A stretch of 64,000 nt of DNA, taken from positions 1,240,001 through 1,304,000 of the forward strand of contig JACZZP010000006.1 in NCBI GenBank assembly GCA_015183035.1, read 5' to 3'. Shown here piece after piece: positions 63,582-64,000 of the stretch; positions within the stretch are counted from its first letter, which is position 1, and every line of letters begins with the position of its first letter. The stretch is from Meloidogyne chitwoodi. Its lineage: Eukaryota; Nematoda; Chromadorea; Rhabditida; Meloidogynidae. Both the position numbers and the translations under genes were made by a program. The notes below the pieces were generated by a model that did no database searches, was not told the origin of the DNA, and saw nothing but the letters and a program-made list of their open reading frames with translations.

Positions 63582-64000
63582 TAATTATTAAATTAATTAG
63601 TTTAAATAATTTAAATTTATTTTTTGCTAATAAAAAATTTATAATTAAATCCTTAATTAATTTATTTTTATAAATATAATAATTTACTAAATTTATTTGT
63701 TTCCATTTAATACTTTATTTATTATTAATTTAATTAATTTAATAATTATTATTTTATTTTTTAAAGTCTCCACCTTCCATAGCAACATAATAATAAATAT
63801 TATTTTCATACTATATCTAATATTTTTTTATTTTATTTTCATCTGTTGTTGCTGATTTGTTATTCAAATTGCTTTGCTTTTATAATATTGCGCATTTTTT
63901 ATGAACTAAAAACTTTGAAAATTATTTAAAAAGAATAACAGGTGCTACATACATATTGCAAGAAAATAATATATAATTTAAGAATTTTAAATTAATTGTT
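63582..64000. other. Intergenic, right edge
   Basis: AT-rich 3' flank of the aminopeptidase. Nothing else is recognisable before the window ends. Confidence 0.4.

Overview
This window is eukaryotic and almost certainly nematode. The genes are broken into many small exons by AT-rich introns of roughly 40-60 bases, acceptors read TTTCAG or TTTTAG, and the homologues are animal genes with nematode-type features (a MATH-BTB gene, a Gly/Tyr-rich secreted peptide, candidate trans-splice acceptors just before start codons). The very low GC, dense short introns and repeated GC-AG introns would fit a clade IV plant-parasitic lineage such as Meloidogyne, but the species is inference. About 17 protein-coding genes can be read.

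Left part (1-33.6 kb, moderate GC). Two minus-strand genes open the window: nuo-1 (complex I 51 kDa subunit, cut by the left edge) and a 9 kb TRIP12-type HECT ubiquitin ligase. Then come an AP-2 transcription factor (+), a kelch-like protein with a Pro/Tyr/Gly tail and a CaaX end (-), SAYSD1 (+), glutaminyl cyclase (-), a MATH-BTB adaptor (-), PICK1 (+) and the TORC2 subunit SIN1 (+). Mobile DNA is dense here. Elements with terminal inverted repeats and target-site duplications sit in introns of TRIP12, the kelch gene and PICK1, and a run of four or five fills 25.0-28.9 kb. One is a decayed Mutator-like element with transposase motifs still readable, one carries a zinc-ribbon transposase fragment, and one carries an unrecognised multi-exon coiled-coil-like gene between perfect 37-bp inverted repeats.

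Right part (33.6-64 kb, extremely AT-rich). Genes are a chitin-binding-type secreted protein (+), a GILT-family thiol reductase (+), a PP4 regulatory subunit 1 (+), a small six-cysteine secreted protein resembling Spaetzle/neurotrophin cystine knots (-), a four-cysteine peptide precursor behind an RRQR site (+), a phospholipase B-like Ntn hydrolase (-), a Gly/Tyr peptide resembling nematode antimicrobial NLPs (+) and an M1 membrane aminopeptidase (+). Many of these are secretory or lysosomal. A 6.7 kb stretch (44.7-51.4 kb) holds no recognisable gene. Two TIR elements with 8-bp duplications lie in phospholipase B-like introns.

The most notable observations are the cystine-knot candidate ligand; four GC-AG introns plus one apparent GT-AT and one GA-AG intron in conserved genes; the TIR element with an unknown cargo gene; and the nested hAT-like MITEs. 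The genes do not form one pathway. No operon is proven, although PICK1 and SIN1 are only about 250 bases apart on one strand.
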